A DNA stretch of 64,000 nt. Origin: Vicinamibacterales bacterium. GTDB taxonomy: Bacteria > Acidobacteriota > Vicinamibacteria > Vicinamibacterales > 2-12-FULL-66-21. The stretch covers positions 48,878 to 112,877 of the forward strand of contig DASSPH010000110.1 in assembly GCA_035699745.1 (NCBI GenBank). The letters run 5' to 3'. This document shows positions 26,325 through 35,625 of the stretch, in pieces (the stretch's first letter is position 1; each line of letters begins with the position of its first letter). The notes under the pieces were generated by a model. It saw only the letters and a list, made by a program, of their open reading frames with translations, was not told the DNA's origin and did no database searches. The position numbers and the translations under genes were made by a program.

Positions 26325-26411
26325 TCAGCGCAGGTTGTCGACGACGACATCCACCAGCCAGGGGCGCAGCGTGCCGTTCTTCTTCGGGTTGTTCGTCTTC
26401 TTGCCTTTCAT
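26325..26411 (-). CDS. RiPP precursor peptide 3 (28 aa), divergent
   Basis: The first precursor after the maturase encodes a very basic leader (MKGKKTNNPKKNGTL) and core RPWLVDVVVDNLR. A strong AAGGAGAG ribosome binding site lies 7 nt before the ATG. Only the Pro-Trp-hydrophobic-hydrophobic-Asp element aligns with the other two peptides, at the same distance from the leader lysines. This points to that element as what the maturase recognises. It lacks cysteine, so cysteine is not essential to the shared modification. It starts 34 nt after the maturase stop. Confidence 0.8.
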   Translation of the reverse strand: MKGKKTNNPKKNGTLRPWLVDVVVDNLR

Positions 26412-26445
26412 CGCTCTCTCTCCTTTGTCTGAATGACCCTGGTTG

Positions 26446-27861
26446 CTAGCGGGCGGCCATCGCGTCCGGTGCCTGCGCCGCCGCCTCGCGCGCGAGCGCG
26501 ATCACGCCCGCCTCGAAGCTCGACTTGTGGCAGTTGGGGGCGTGCATGTCTCCCAGCTCGTTGTGCGCCGCCACGGTGCAGCCGCCGGCACAGACCGGGA
26601 TGAACGCGCAGTCGTGGCATTGCTCCCACGCGGCGAGCCGCTCGAAATTCCGCAGCGCCTGGCTGCGGACGTCCTCGTCGCGGCCGTCGATGTGCCCGGT
26701 GGACTGCCGCGCTTCGCCGGCGAACCCCGGACACGCGAAGAGCGACCCGTCCGGACCGATCGTGTAGGCGTGCTCCTTGTGGATCTCGCACGGCCCCATG
26801 TGCACGCCGTCGGCGGTCGAGAAGCCGCGCTTCTTCGTCTCCTCGCGGAGGTACGCCATCTTCTCGTCGACGAAGTTGCACGAATCGCAGACGCGGCTCA
26901 CGCCGGTTCCGGCGGAAGTCATGCACGCGCCGTTGAGCGGCTTGCTGTCGGCGCCGACGACGGTGAGCGGAATCACGCCGCGGCCGGCGCCTGTCGACGG
27001 CCGGATCACCGGCTTGAACGTCACCTTGGAGAGCCGCGGCGCGAAGTCCTGCGCGGCGAGGAAATCGAGCAGCGCCGGATAGGTCTCGGCGGTGTCCACC
27101 TCGAAGTTGCCGCCGACGGCGATGCGCGTCAGGTCCGCCACGGCGCGGGTGTTGGCGATGATCCTGTCGAACGTCCCCTGGCCGCCGCGCAGCGGACGCG
27201 AACGGTTGTGCGCGTCGCGGTCGCCGTCCAGCGTGATCTTGACGCCGTTGAGACCGAGCGGGTTCAGCCGCTCGACCATCGCTCGCGTCAGCAGCAGGCC
27301 GTTGGTGATGATGTTGATGAGTATCTCGACGCCGCGCGCGCGGCAGGCGTCGTGCAGCCGCTCGGCCAGGTAATACAGCACCGGCAGGTTCAACAGCGGC
27401 TCGCCGCCGAAGAACGTGAGCACCAGCCGCCTGGGCGCGATAGCCTCCATCCGCCCCTCGACCCACGACGCCACGCGCGCCGCCATGTCGGACGACATCC
27501 GCCCCGCCGTCCTGTTGTAGTCCCCGTGATCCCCCTGCACGCAGTAGTCGCAGGCGAAGTTGCACTGCAGCGTCGTCAGCACGGTGACCTTGAGCGTGTC
27601 GGTGCCTTCGCGCACGTCGCGGAAGAACCCCCTGAGCTCCTCGCGCTCGCTCTCGCGATCGCGGACGAGGAAGCCCTGCTCGACGAGCTGCTCGACGGTG
27701 TCGCGCTCCTCGTCGGAGAACACCTCGCGCGCGTGCACGCGGTCGAGGAGGTCGACCACGTCGCGGCTGACGATCAGCTGCGCGTCGGTGAACGTGTTCA
27801 TCAGGAACACGGCGTCTCCCTGATCGAGGGGGACCCGAACGTTGAACATCGAGGCCTGCAT
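26446..27861 (-). CDS. Radical SAM/SPASM peptide maturase
   Basis: The 471-residue enzyme has an N-terminal PqqD/RRE-like peptide-binding region (1-70, VFLMNTFTDAQLIVS to LVEQGFLVRD). The radical SAM cluster CNFACDYC follows (Cys 100, 104, 107), with FFGGEPLLN for SAM binding. A Cys-rich C-terminal SPASM region (CDSCNF, GPCEIHKEHAYTIGPDGSLFACPGF, CHDCAFIPVCAGGC, NC) would hold auxiliary Fe-S clusters. SPASM proteins of this layout install thioether, C-C or C-O crosslinks in RiPP precursors, here presumably around the Trp of the three downstream peptides. ATG 27861 is chosen over an upstream ATG because AGGAG lies 5 nt before it and the RRE-like region then begins properly. Confidence 0.92.
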   Translation of the reverse strand: MQASMFNVRVPLDQGDAVFLMNTFTDAQLIVSRDVVDLLDRVHAREVFSDEERDTVEQLVEQGFLVRDRESEREELRGFFRDVREGTDTLKVTVLTTLQCNFACDYCVQGDHGDYNRTAGRMSSDMAARVASWVEGRMEAIAPRRLVLTFFGGEPLLNLPVLYYLAERLHDACRARGVEILINIITNGLLLTRAMVERLNPLGLNGVKITLDGDRDAHNRSRPLRGGQGTFDRIIANTRAVADLTRIAVGGNFEVDTAETYPALLDFLAAQDFAPRLSKVTFKPVIRPSTGAGRGVIPLTVVGADSKPLNGACMTSAGTGVSRVCDSCNFVDEKMAYLREETKKRGFSTADGVHMGPCEIHKEHAYTIGPDGSLFACPGFAGEARQSTGHIDGRDEDVRSQALRNFERLAAWEQCHDCAFIPVCAGGCTVAAHNELGDMHAPNCHKSSFEAGVIALAREAAAQAPDAMAAR

Positions 27862-27943
27862 GCGTACTCCTGCCGCCGAACCCGGAAAGACTCTTGCTGT
27901 GGGGGCGAACTGCACGCGCGATCGGGCGCGCGGCACCTGAAAC

Positions 27944-27959
27944 AGCAACGGGTGTTCCG
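27944..27959 (-). promoter_or_regulatory. Possible sigma-54 promoter of the maturase operon
   Basis: Read on the minus strand the site is CGGAACA-CCCG-TTGCT. It keeps the invariant GG and GC with correct spacing and the TTGCT half, but has three mismatches in the -24 half. Transcription would begin near 27933, about 70 nt before the maturase ATG. Confidence 0.4.
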
Positions 27960-28089
27960 GCGCGCATCGGGCTGTCGGAAGAGTCCTATGCCGTACGCGG
28001 AGTAGTCACTTCGGCGGCGAATTGCAGCTTTGTCGATCTGACTCTTTGGATCAGGGTTCCGTGCGCGGCAGGCGCGCACGATGACGATT

Positions 28090-28142
28090 TTGACCGGCCA
28101 AAACGGCCAATCGATTGACCCGGGCGGCCAACCGATTGGCCG
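28090..28142. promoter_or_regulatory. Array of TTGACCG/CGGCCAA half-sites, candidate enhancer
   Basis: Five half-sites are spaced over 53 nt: TTGACCG (28090), CGGCCAA (28104), TTGACCC (28115), CGGCCAA (28125) and TTGGCCG (28136). They form three overlapping inverted repeats. The last pair, CGGCCAA-CCGA-TTGGCCG, is perfect. It lies between the regulator stop and the maturase. Confidence 0.55.
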
Positions 28143-28217
28143 ACGTGTGGGCAGGCGGCCCCACCGGCGCAGACGGATTTGTCCCGCCGGCCGGCCGTCA
28201 GCCGCGGGAACGGTGGG

Positions 28218-29606
<1,389 letters not shown>

Positions 29607-29637
29607 GGTGGGTGCGGGCATTGTAATATGACCGGAT

Positions 29638-29889
29638 ATGCTCCTGTGGGGGACCGCCGTCGTGGCGCTGCTGCTCGCGGCGGCGGCGTGGATCCGCGCC
29701 GGCCGGCTCGCGCGCAAGTTGGAAGCGCTGACCCAGTCCTACTGGGAGCTGCGCTACGACTTCACGCGGCTGCGCTCGCAGGTGCACCGCCTCGACCCCG
29801 AAAGCGAGCCGGCCGAGCCGCCGGCGGCCCCCGCGTCCGGCGAGACGATCGCCTTCGTGCCGCTCAATTCGATCAAGAAGAAGGGTTAA
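29638..29889 (+). CDS. Small membrane-anchored coiled-coil protein
   Basis: The 83-residue protein has one N-terminal membrane helix (LLWGTAVVALLLAAAAWI). A short predicted coiled coil follows (RLARKLEALTQSYWELRYDFTRLRSQVHRL), then a Pro/Ala-rich linker and a basic end. Its stop overlaps the lipoamide dehydrogenase start by one base. It is divergent from the sigma-54 regulator with only about 30 nt between the starts. The family is not recognised. Confidence 0.65.
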   Translation: MLLWGTAVVALLLAAAAWIRAGRLARKLEALTQSYWELRYDFTRLRSQVHRLDPESEPAEPPAAPASGETIAFVPLNSIKKKG

Positions 29890-31331
29890 TGGCCAACGAG
29901 TACGACGTCGTCGTCATCGGCTCGGGCACCGGCGGCTACGTCGCCGCGATACGCGCCGCGCAGCTCGGACTGAAGACCGCCGTGGTCGAGCGCGCCCCCG
30001 TGCTCGGCGGCACCTGCCTCAACTGGGGCTGCATCCCGACGAAGGCGCTGCTCGAGCACGCGCACGCGCTGAAGATCGCGCAGGACTGGAAGGAGTGGGG
30101 GCTGACGATCGGGCAGGCCGCCGCCCGACAGGACCCGGCGCAGGCGATCGGCATCGACATGACCCAGGTCCACGCGCGGAAGGACAAGATCGTCAAGGGA
30201 CTCACCGGCGGGATCGAGTTCCTGTTCAAGAAGAACAAGATCGACTGGATCAAAGGCTCGGGCCGGCTCGCCGGCAGGGGCCAGGTCGAGATCACCGAGG
30301 GGGACCAGCAGACGCTGGCGGCGCGCAAGGAGATCGTCGTCGCCACCGGGTCGCAGCCGCGCAGCGTGCCCGGCATCGAGATCGATCGCAAGCGCATCAT
30401 CACCAGCGACGAAGCGATCAACATGAAGACGATCCCCAGGTCGATCGTCATCATGGGCAGCGGCGCGGTCGGCGTCGAGTTCGCGTCGATCTTCCGCCGC
30501 TTCGGCAGCGACGTCACGCTGATCGAGCTGCTGCCGCGGATCGTGCCGGTCGAAGACGAGGCGGTCTCCACCGAGCTGGAGCGCTCGTTCAAGAAGCAGG
30601 GGATCAAGGTGCTCACCGGCACCAAGGTGACCGGTGCGAAAGCCGGCGCGAACGGCGTCGATCTGGAGGCGCAGACGCCCGACGGCAAGTCGCAGAAGCT
30701 GAGCGCGGAGTATCTGCTGGTCGCCACCGGCCGCGGGCCGGTGACCGGCGGGCTCGGCGCGGAGGAGGCCGGGCTGCGGATGGACCGCGGCTACATCCGC
30801 GTCGACCCGCAGTACCGGACCGGCGTGCAGGGCATTTCCGCGATCGGCGACGTGATTACGTTCGAGCAGCCCGGCCATCCGCAGCTCGCGCACCTGTCGT
30901 CGGCGGAGGGGATCGCGCTGGCGGAGCGGATCGCCGGCCGCGAGTTCCGCCCGATCAACTACGAGCACGTACCGGGCTGCACCTACTGCGACCCGGAAAT
31001 CGGCAGCGTCGGCCTGACGGAGGCGAAGGCGAAGGAGCGCGGCTTCGACGTCCGCGTCGGCACGTTCAAGTTCAGCGTGCTCGGCCGCGCCCGGATGGCC
31101 AACGAGACCGAGGGGTTCGTGAAGATCGTCGCCGAGAAGAAGTACGACGAAGTGCTCGGCGTTCACATGATCGGCCCGCGCTCCACCGAGCTGGTCGCCG
31201 AGGCCACGCTCGCGCTGCGCCTGGAGTGCACGGTCGAAGAGCTGATTCGCACCATTCACGCCCATCCGACGATGTCGGAGGCGGTGGGCGAGGCGGCGCA
31301 TGCGACCCACGGGGCGGCGATCCACAGTTGA
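29889..31331 (+). CDS. lpdA: Dihydrolipoyl dehydrogenase (E3)
   Basis: The 480-residue flavoprotein reoxidises dihydrolipoamide of 2-oxoacid dehydrogenase complexes with NAD. It shows the FAD motif GSGTGGYVAAIRAAQ, the redox disulfide GGTCLNWGCIPTK (Cys 43 and 48), an NAD-binding GSGAVGVEFASIF, the second FAD contact GISAIGDV and the C-terminal catalytic pair HAHPTMSEA. ATG 29889 follows the upstream stop directly, and the residues further upstream are out-of-frame. E2 follows after 29 nt; no E1 gene is in the window. Confidence 0.97.
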   Translation: MANEYDVVVIGSGTGGYVAAIRAAQLGLKTAVVERAPVLGGTCLNWGCIPTKALLEHAHALKIAQDWKEWGLTIGQAAARQDPAQAIGIDMTQVHARKDKIVKGLTGGIEFLFKKNKIDWIKGSGRLAGRGQVEITEGDQQTLAARKEIVVATGSQPRSVPGIEIDRKRIITSDEAINMKTIPRSIVIMGSGAVGVEFASIFRRFGSDVTLIELLPRIVPVEDEAVSTELERSFKKQGIKVLTGTKVTGAKAGANGVDLEAQTPDGKSQKLSAEYLLVATGRGPVTGGLGAEEAGLRMDRGYIRVDPQYRTGVQGISAIGDVITFEQPGHPQLAHLSSAEGIALAERIAGREFRPINYEHVPGCTYCDPEIGSVGLTEAKAKERGFDVRVGTFKFSVLGRARMANETEGFVKIVAEKKYDEVLGVHMIGPRSTELVAEATLALRLECTVEELIRTIHAHPTMSEAVGEAAHATHGAAIHS

Positions 31332-31360
31332 CGCCGGCGGCGCGCGGTTGGCGGTAAGCT

Positions 31361-32686
31361 ATGCCCATGAACGTCGTCATGCCCCAGATGGGCGAATCGA
31401 TCGCCGAGGGGACCATCGTCCGGTGGATCAAGAAAGTCGGCGACAACGTCGACCGCGACGAGCCGCTGTTCGAGATCTCGACCGACAAGGTGGACGCCGA
31501 GATTCCGTCGCCCAGCGCGGGCGTTCTCACCGAGATCAAGGTGAAGGAAGGGGAGACCGTCCCCGTCAATTCGGTGGTGGCGGTAATCGGTTCCGGCTCC
31601 GCTGCTGACGCAGCCGCGGCGGGATCGGCGCCGGCGGCGGCGGCGCCAGCGACGTCCGAACTTCCTGAAGCGGCGGTGGGACAACCGCCTGCAGGCGGCT
31701 CCAGCGTTCAGGCAGGAGATCCCGGCCTTCAGGCTGGAGACCACCACACGCCTGAGTCAGCCGAAGATCTGCGCCGGCAGAAGTCGTCGCCGCTCGTGCG
31801 CAAGATCGCGCGCGAGCACAATGTCGACATCCGCCAGATCAACGGCACCGGCGTCAGCGGGCGGGTCACCAAGAACGACATCCTCGGCTACATCGCCTCC
31901 TCCCCCTCCCCGGCGGCTGGCGGCGCTGCGGAGGGCAAGGCGCAGCGCCCGTCCGCCGGGCACATCCCGGCGTTCAAGGGAGGCGACAAGGTCGAGATCG
32001 TGCCGATGTCGATCATGCGCAAGAAGATCGCCGAGCACATGGTGATCAGCGCGCGCACGTCGCCGCACGTCTACTCGGTGTACGAGGTGGACTTCCATCG
32101 CCTGTCGCGGCTCCGCGAGAAGAAGAAGGGGGAGTACGAGCGCAACGGCGCCAAGCTGTCGTTCACCGCGCTGATCGCCAAGGCGGTCGTGGACGCGGTC
32201 CGCGCGTTTCCCGTGGTGAACGCCTCGATCGACGGCGACAACATCGTCTACAAGAAGGACATCAATCTCGGCATTGCCGTCGCCCTCGAACAGGGGCTGA
32301 TCGTCCCGGTGATCCGCAACGCAGACGAGAAGAACCTGCTCGGGCTGAGCCGCGCGATCGACGATCTCGCGGTGCGGGCACGCTCGAAGAAGCTCAACCC
32401 CGAGGAAGTTCAGGGCGGGACGTTCACCATCACCAATCCGGGGATCTTCGGCGCCGTCTACGGCCTGCCGCTGATCAATCAGCCGCAGGTGGCGATCCTT
32501 GGCGTCGGCGCGATCGAGAAGCGCGCGGTGGTCGTCTCGACACCGGACGGCGACGCCATTGCGGTCCACCCGACGTGCCACCTGTCGCTCGGCTACGACC
32601 ATCGCCTGATCGACGGCGCGGACGCGGGCCGTTTCCTCTCCTACCTGAAGGAACGTCTCGAGAAGTTCGACGAAGCGTGGATGTAG
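31361..32686 (+). CDS. Dihydrolipoamide acyltransferase (E2) of a 2-oxoacid dehydrogenase
   Basis: The 441-residue protein has one lipoyl domain (1-78, lipoylated Lys in ISTDKVDAE) and a Pro/Ala linker. The peripheral subunit-binding domain is SSPLVRKIAREHNVDIRQINGTGVSGRVTKNDIL. The catalytic domain ends in DHRLIDGADAGRFL with the active His. EISTDKVDAEI fits the 2-oxoglutarate or branched-chain type rather than pyruvate E2, but the substrate cannot be fixed without E1. It is flanked by E3 and by the lipoyl-attachment enzyme. Confidence 0.93.
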   Translation: MPMNVVMPQMGESIAEGTIVRWIKKVGDNVDRDEPLFEISTDKVDAEIPSPSAGVLTEIKVKEGETVPVNSVVAVIGSGSAADAAAAGSAPAAAAPATSELPEAAVGQPPAGGSSVQAGDPGLQAGDHHTPESAEDLRRQKSSPLVRKIAREHNVDIRQINGTGVSGRVTKNDILGYIASSPSPAAGGAAEGKAQRPSAGHIPAFKGGDKVEIVPMSIMRKKIAEHMVISARTSPHVYSVYEVDFHRLSRLREKKKGEYERNGAKLSFTALIAKAVVDAVRAFPVVNASIDGDNIVYKKDINLGIAVALEQGLIVPVIRNADEKNLLGLSRAIDDLAVRARSKKLNPEEVQGGTFTITNPGIFGAVYGLPLINQPQVAILGVGAIEKRAVVVSTPDGDAIAVHPTCHLSLGYDHRLIDGADAGRFLSYLKERLEKFDEAWM

Positions 32687-33342
32687 TCCTGAAGCGGCTC
32701 GGACTCACCGGCTACGAGCGCGCGCTCGATCTGCAGCGCGAGCTGGTCGAGCAGCGGAAGCGCGGCGAGATCCCCGATCAACTGCTGCTGCTCGAACATC
32801 CCGACGTCATTACGCTCGGCGTCAAGGCGCGGAACGATCGCACGCACGTTCTCGAGAGCGAGGCGTCGCTCGCCGACAAGGGGGTCGCGCTATTCGAGAC
32901 CGGCCGCGGCGGCGACGTCACTTTTCATGGTCCCGGGCAGCTCGTCGGCTATCCGATCATCGACCTCAAACCGGATCGCTGCGACGTGCACCGCTACGTC
33001 CGCGACCTCGAGGAGGTGCTGATCCAGGCCGTCGCGGGGTTCGGAATTGCGGCGCGGCGCGTGCCCGGCCTGACCGGAATCTGGGTCGGACCGGCGGAGC
33101 GGGAGGCGAAGCTCGCCGCGATCGGCGTGCGCATCTCCCGCTGGGTGACGAGCCACGGGTTCGCGCTGAACGTGAACACCGACCTTTCCCGCTTTGGCCT
33201 GATCGTCCCTTGCGGCATCACGGACAAGGGGGTCACGTCGATGGCGCAGCTCCTCGGCCGGCGGGTGCCAATGGATGAGGTAGCCGGCGCGGTTGAGGCG
33301 GCCTTCTCGGCCGTATTCGCCCCGATAACTTACTCATTGTAA
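32677..33342 (+). CDS. lipB: Octanoyl-ACP:protein N-octanoyltransferase LipB
   Basis: The 221-residue enzyme moves octanoyl groups from ACP to lipoyl domains. It contains the family signature GRGGDVTFHGPGQLVGYPII and the catalytic PCGITDKGVTSM with its Cys. GTG 32677 overlaps the E2 stop. Placement directly after E2 means the complex and its lipoylation are made together. Confidence 0.95.
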   Translation: MDVVLKRLGLTGYERALDLQRELVEQRKRGEIPDQLLLLEHPDVITLGVKARNDRTHVLESEASLADKGVALFETGRGGDVTFHGPGQLVGYPIIDLKPDRCDVHRYVRDLEEVLIQAVAGFGIAARRVPGLTGIWVGPAEREAKLAAIGVRISRWVTSHGFALNVNTDLSRFGLIVPCGITDKGVTSMAQLLGRRVPMDEVAGAVEAAFSAVFAPITYSL

Positions 33343-33406
33343 GTCCCTTACCCGCGGGAATAAGACTGGCGGCCCCGGTGTTCTCTTCTCACACGGAGGC
33401 CACAGA

Positions 33407-34024
33407 ATGCGTCAGCACGAATCGGAACGCGATCTGGTAGGCCGCATGCGCGCCAGAGACGGCTCGGCCGTCGCGGAACTGGCGTCCCTCTACGGCCCGA
33501 GAATCCAGCAGCTTGCGTTCCGGTACCTGAAGAATTGGGAAGATGCCGAGGAGGTCGCACAGGACGTCCTGCTGAAGGTGTACCGGAAGATCGAAGCCTT
33601 CCGCGGCGACGCCGCCCTGTCGTCCTGGATCTATCGAATCACGTTCAACACCGCGATGTCGCGGCTGCGCTCGATCCGCCCGATGCGCACGGTCGAGCTG
33701 CAGACGCCGGACTTCACCGGTGACTCGCCCGAGTACGCCCAGGCGGAACCGGCCGACTGGAGCGCGCTGGCCGACGATCAGGTGATGCGCGCCCAGATGC
33801 GCGACCGGCTCGTCGGCGCCCTGCGCCATCTGCCGGAGGTGTATCGCGTCCCGGTCCTGCTGCGCGACATCCACGGGCTGTCGACCGAAGAAGCCAGCGC
33901 GATCCTGCGGGTGAAGCCGCAGACGCTGAAGTCGCGGCTGCACCGCGGCCGCCTCATTCTGCGCAGGCACCTCGACGATTTCGCGGGCGGGCTCGAGCTG
34001 CACGCCCGCGAGTCGGTCAACTAA
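33407..34024 (+). CDS. ECF RNA polymerase sigma factor
   Basis: The 205-residue protein has region 2 (YGPRIQQLAFRYLKNWEDAEEVAQDVLLKVYRKIEAFRG, SSWIYRITFNTAMSRLR). Region 4 is LRHLPEVYRVPVLLRDIHGLSTEEASAILRVKPQTLKSRLHRGRLILRRHL. It is an RpoE-like group sigma factor that would recruit polymerase to a small regulon. No zinc-binding anti-sigma gene follows; the next gene is convergent and overlaps its stop. The control mechanism is therefore unknown. Confidence 0.93.
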   Translation: MRQHESERDLVGRMRARDGSAVAELASLYGPRIQQLAFRYLKNWEDAEEVAQDVLLKVYRKIEAFRGDAALSSWIYRITFNTAMSRLRSIRPMRTVELQTPDFTGDSPEYAQAEPADWSALADDQVMRAQMRDRLVGALRHLPEVYRVPVLLRDIHGLSTEEASAILRVKPQTLKSRLHRGRLILRRHLDDFAGGLELHARESVN

Positions 34025-34872
34025 GCACCCGCCCGCGCCAGTCCATTCTCGAACGCCGTTCGTTCATGCCGGCTCAACGCCGGCGTGAGCGTCCGGGCGA
34101 TCCCGCCCTTCCGGATCTCCACGGGCACCGCGGCGATCACGTTGCGGCCGACGTCGGCCGCGTCCGCCGCTGCGAAGCACGTGTAACGGCGGCGCGAGCC
34201 GCCGGCGAGCGCTTCCGCCACGCGCGCCGCCGCGCTGGCCAGCGCGTATGGCGCAGGCGGCCACATCGCCGGCACGCGCGCCGACACCGCAGCCATCAGA
34301 TGAGCCGGCAGGATCGCGCCGATCGGTTGATGGAACGCGGTTGCCGCATCCCACCCGATCACGGCGTGCCGGGGCGGGACGCCCGCGACGCCGATCGACA
34401 GATCCGCGGGGCTGACGTCGATCAGCGCGGCGGTGATCGCGCGAACGCTGGATTCGAGTGCGAGCGGCGCCGATCCGACGACCCGCCGCGGCGCCACGTG
34501 CAGCTCGCCGATCGTCATCGCCATGAGCTGGCGCGCGGCACCGGCGGCGAAGAGCAGCGGCGCCTCGGCGTCGAGCCGGGCAAGCTGCCGCACGATCGGC
34601 AGTCCCGGTTCACCGGCGATCTCTCCGCTGGCGATCGGATCGGCGAAGACGATGGCATCGGCCCCCGCGGCCGCGGCGTACGACTGCGCCGAGGTGAGCC
34701 GCGTGGTGAATCCTTCGACCGGCGCCGACTGCAGCAGGTCGAGCGCCTTTCCATCGGCAATCCGTCCTTCGGGATCGATCAGGCGGACTTCGTTCACCCG
34801 GTCGCGCTCCGCCAGCGCCTGCGCCAGCGCGCCGCCGAGCGGCCCGGCCCCGATGATCGCGACGATGCTCAT
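34021..34872 (-). CDS. Lactate/malate dehydrogenase-like protein, catalytically degenerate
   Basis: The 283-residue protein starts with a good Rossmann motif (IVAIIGAGPLGGALAQALAERDRVNEVRLID) and follows the MDH/LDH domain order. But the DLR substrate-binding segment and the His of the catalytic Asp-His pair are not recognisable; the corresponding stretch reads GVPPRHAVIGWDAATAF. It probably binds NAD(P) but may not be a true malate dehydrogenase. It overlaps the sigma-factor stop by 4 nt on the opposite strand. Confidence 0.7.
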   Translation of the reverse strand: MSIVAIIGAGPLGGALAQALAERDRVNEVRLIDPEGRIADGKALDLLQSAPVEGFTTRLTSAQSYAAAAGADAIVFADPIASGEIAGEPGLPIVRQLARLDAEAPLLFAAGAARQLMAMTIGELHVAPRRVVGSAPLALESSVRAITAALIDVSPADLSIGVAGVPPRHAVIGWDAATAFHQPIGAILPAHLMAAVSARVPAMWPPAPYALASAAARVAEALAGGSRRRYTCFAAADAADVGRNVIAAVPVEIRKGGIARTLTPALSRHERTAFENGLARAGA

Positions 34873-34902
34873 GCGTTCGTGCCTAGTTTATGCTGGGACA
34901 CC

Positions 34903-35610
34903 ATGGTTGGCATTGTCACTGGCGGATCGAAGGGAATCGGCCTGGCGGTCGCACGCGCGCTGCTCGAGCGCGGCACCCAGGTCGCGATCACGGGGCGGAA
35001 CGAGAAGGATCTCGCACGCGCGCACGAACGGCTCGGCGGCGGCGCCGGCGTCCTGCCGATTGCCGCCGACGTGCGCAATCCGGCCGACGCGCAGCGCACG
35101 GTGGACGAGACGGTGGCGCGCTTCGGCCGTCTCGACATCCTGGTGAACAACGCCGGCGTCGGACGCTTCGCCCACGTCGCCGACATGTCCATCGACACCT
35201 GGCGGGAAGTGGTCGACACGAACCTGAGCGGTGTGTTCTACTGCACCCGCGCGGCGCTGCCCGAGATGCGCCGTGCCGGCGGCGGCTACATCGTCAACAT
35301 CAGCAGCCTCGCCGGCAAGAACGCGTTCACCGGCGGCGCGGCGTACTGCGCGTCGAAGGCCGGGCTGAACGCGTTCAGCGAAGCGCTCATGCAGGAAGTC
35401 CGCTACGACAACATTCGCGTCAGCTACGTCATGCCCGGCTCGGTGGCGACGGCGTTCAGCCATCCCGATGGCGTCCAGCCGCAAGGCACGGACGACTGGA
35501 AGCTCACCGCCGATGACGTCGCCCGTGTGGTCGTCGATCTGCTGTCGCACGAGGCGCGCAGCCTCGCCAGCCGCGTGGAGTTGCGCCCCTCCCGCCCTCG
35601 CAAGGGCTGA
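34903..35610 (+). CDS. Short-chain dehydrogenase/reductase
   Basis: The 235-residue SDR has the cofactor motif GGSKGIGLA, NNAG in the DILVNNAGVG strand, catalytic Ser in NISSLAG and the YCASK active site. Classical SDRs of this type reduce ketones or act as 3-oxoacyl reductases; the substrate cannot be told. ATG 34903 is the first Met of the conserved N-terminus. It is divergent from the MDH-like gene with 30 nt between starts. Confidence 0.92.
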   Translation: MVGIVTGGSKGIGLAVARALLERGTQVAITGRNEKDLARAHERLGGGAGVLPIAADVRNPADAQRTVDETVARFGRLDILVNNAGVGRFAHVADMSIDTWREVVDTNLSGVFYCTRAALPEMRRAGGGYIVNISSLAGKNAFTGGAAYCASKAGLNAFSEALMQEVRYDNIRVSYVMPGSVATAFSHPDGVQPQGTDDWKLTADDVARVVVDLLSHEARSLASRVELRPSRPRKG

Positions 35611-35625
35611 GGCGCGGCGCGCTCG

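Larger units (their letters stand above)
27862..28217. promoter_or_regulatory. Upstream region of the peptide maturase operon
   Basis: This 356-nt gap has no credible gene. Toward the regulator it contains a cluster of inverted half-sites (28090-28142), and nearer the maturase a weak -24/-12 promoter-like sequence. The arrangement (enhancer cluster about 130-200 nt upstream of a possible sigma-54 promoter) fits control by the adjacent NtrC-type activator. Confidence 0.5.

Noticed and set aside
26221..26436. 71-residue hydrophobic open frame on the plus strand
   Set aside because: It is antisense to precursor peptides 2 and 3; the minus-strand frames have ribosome binding sites and a shared core motif.
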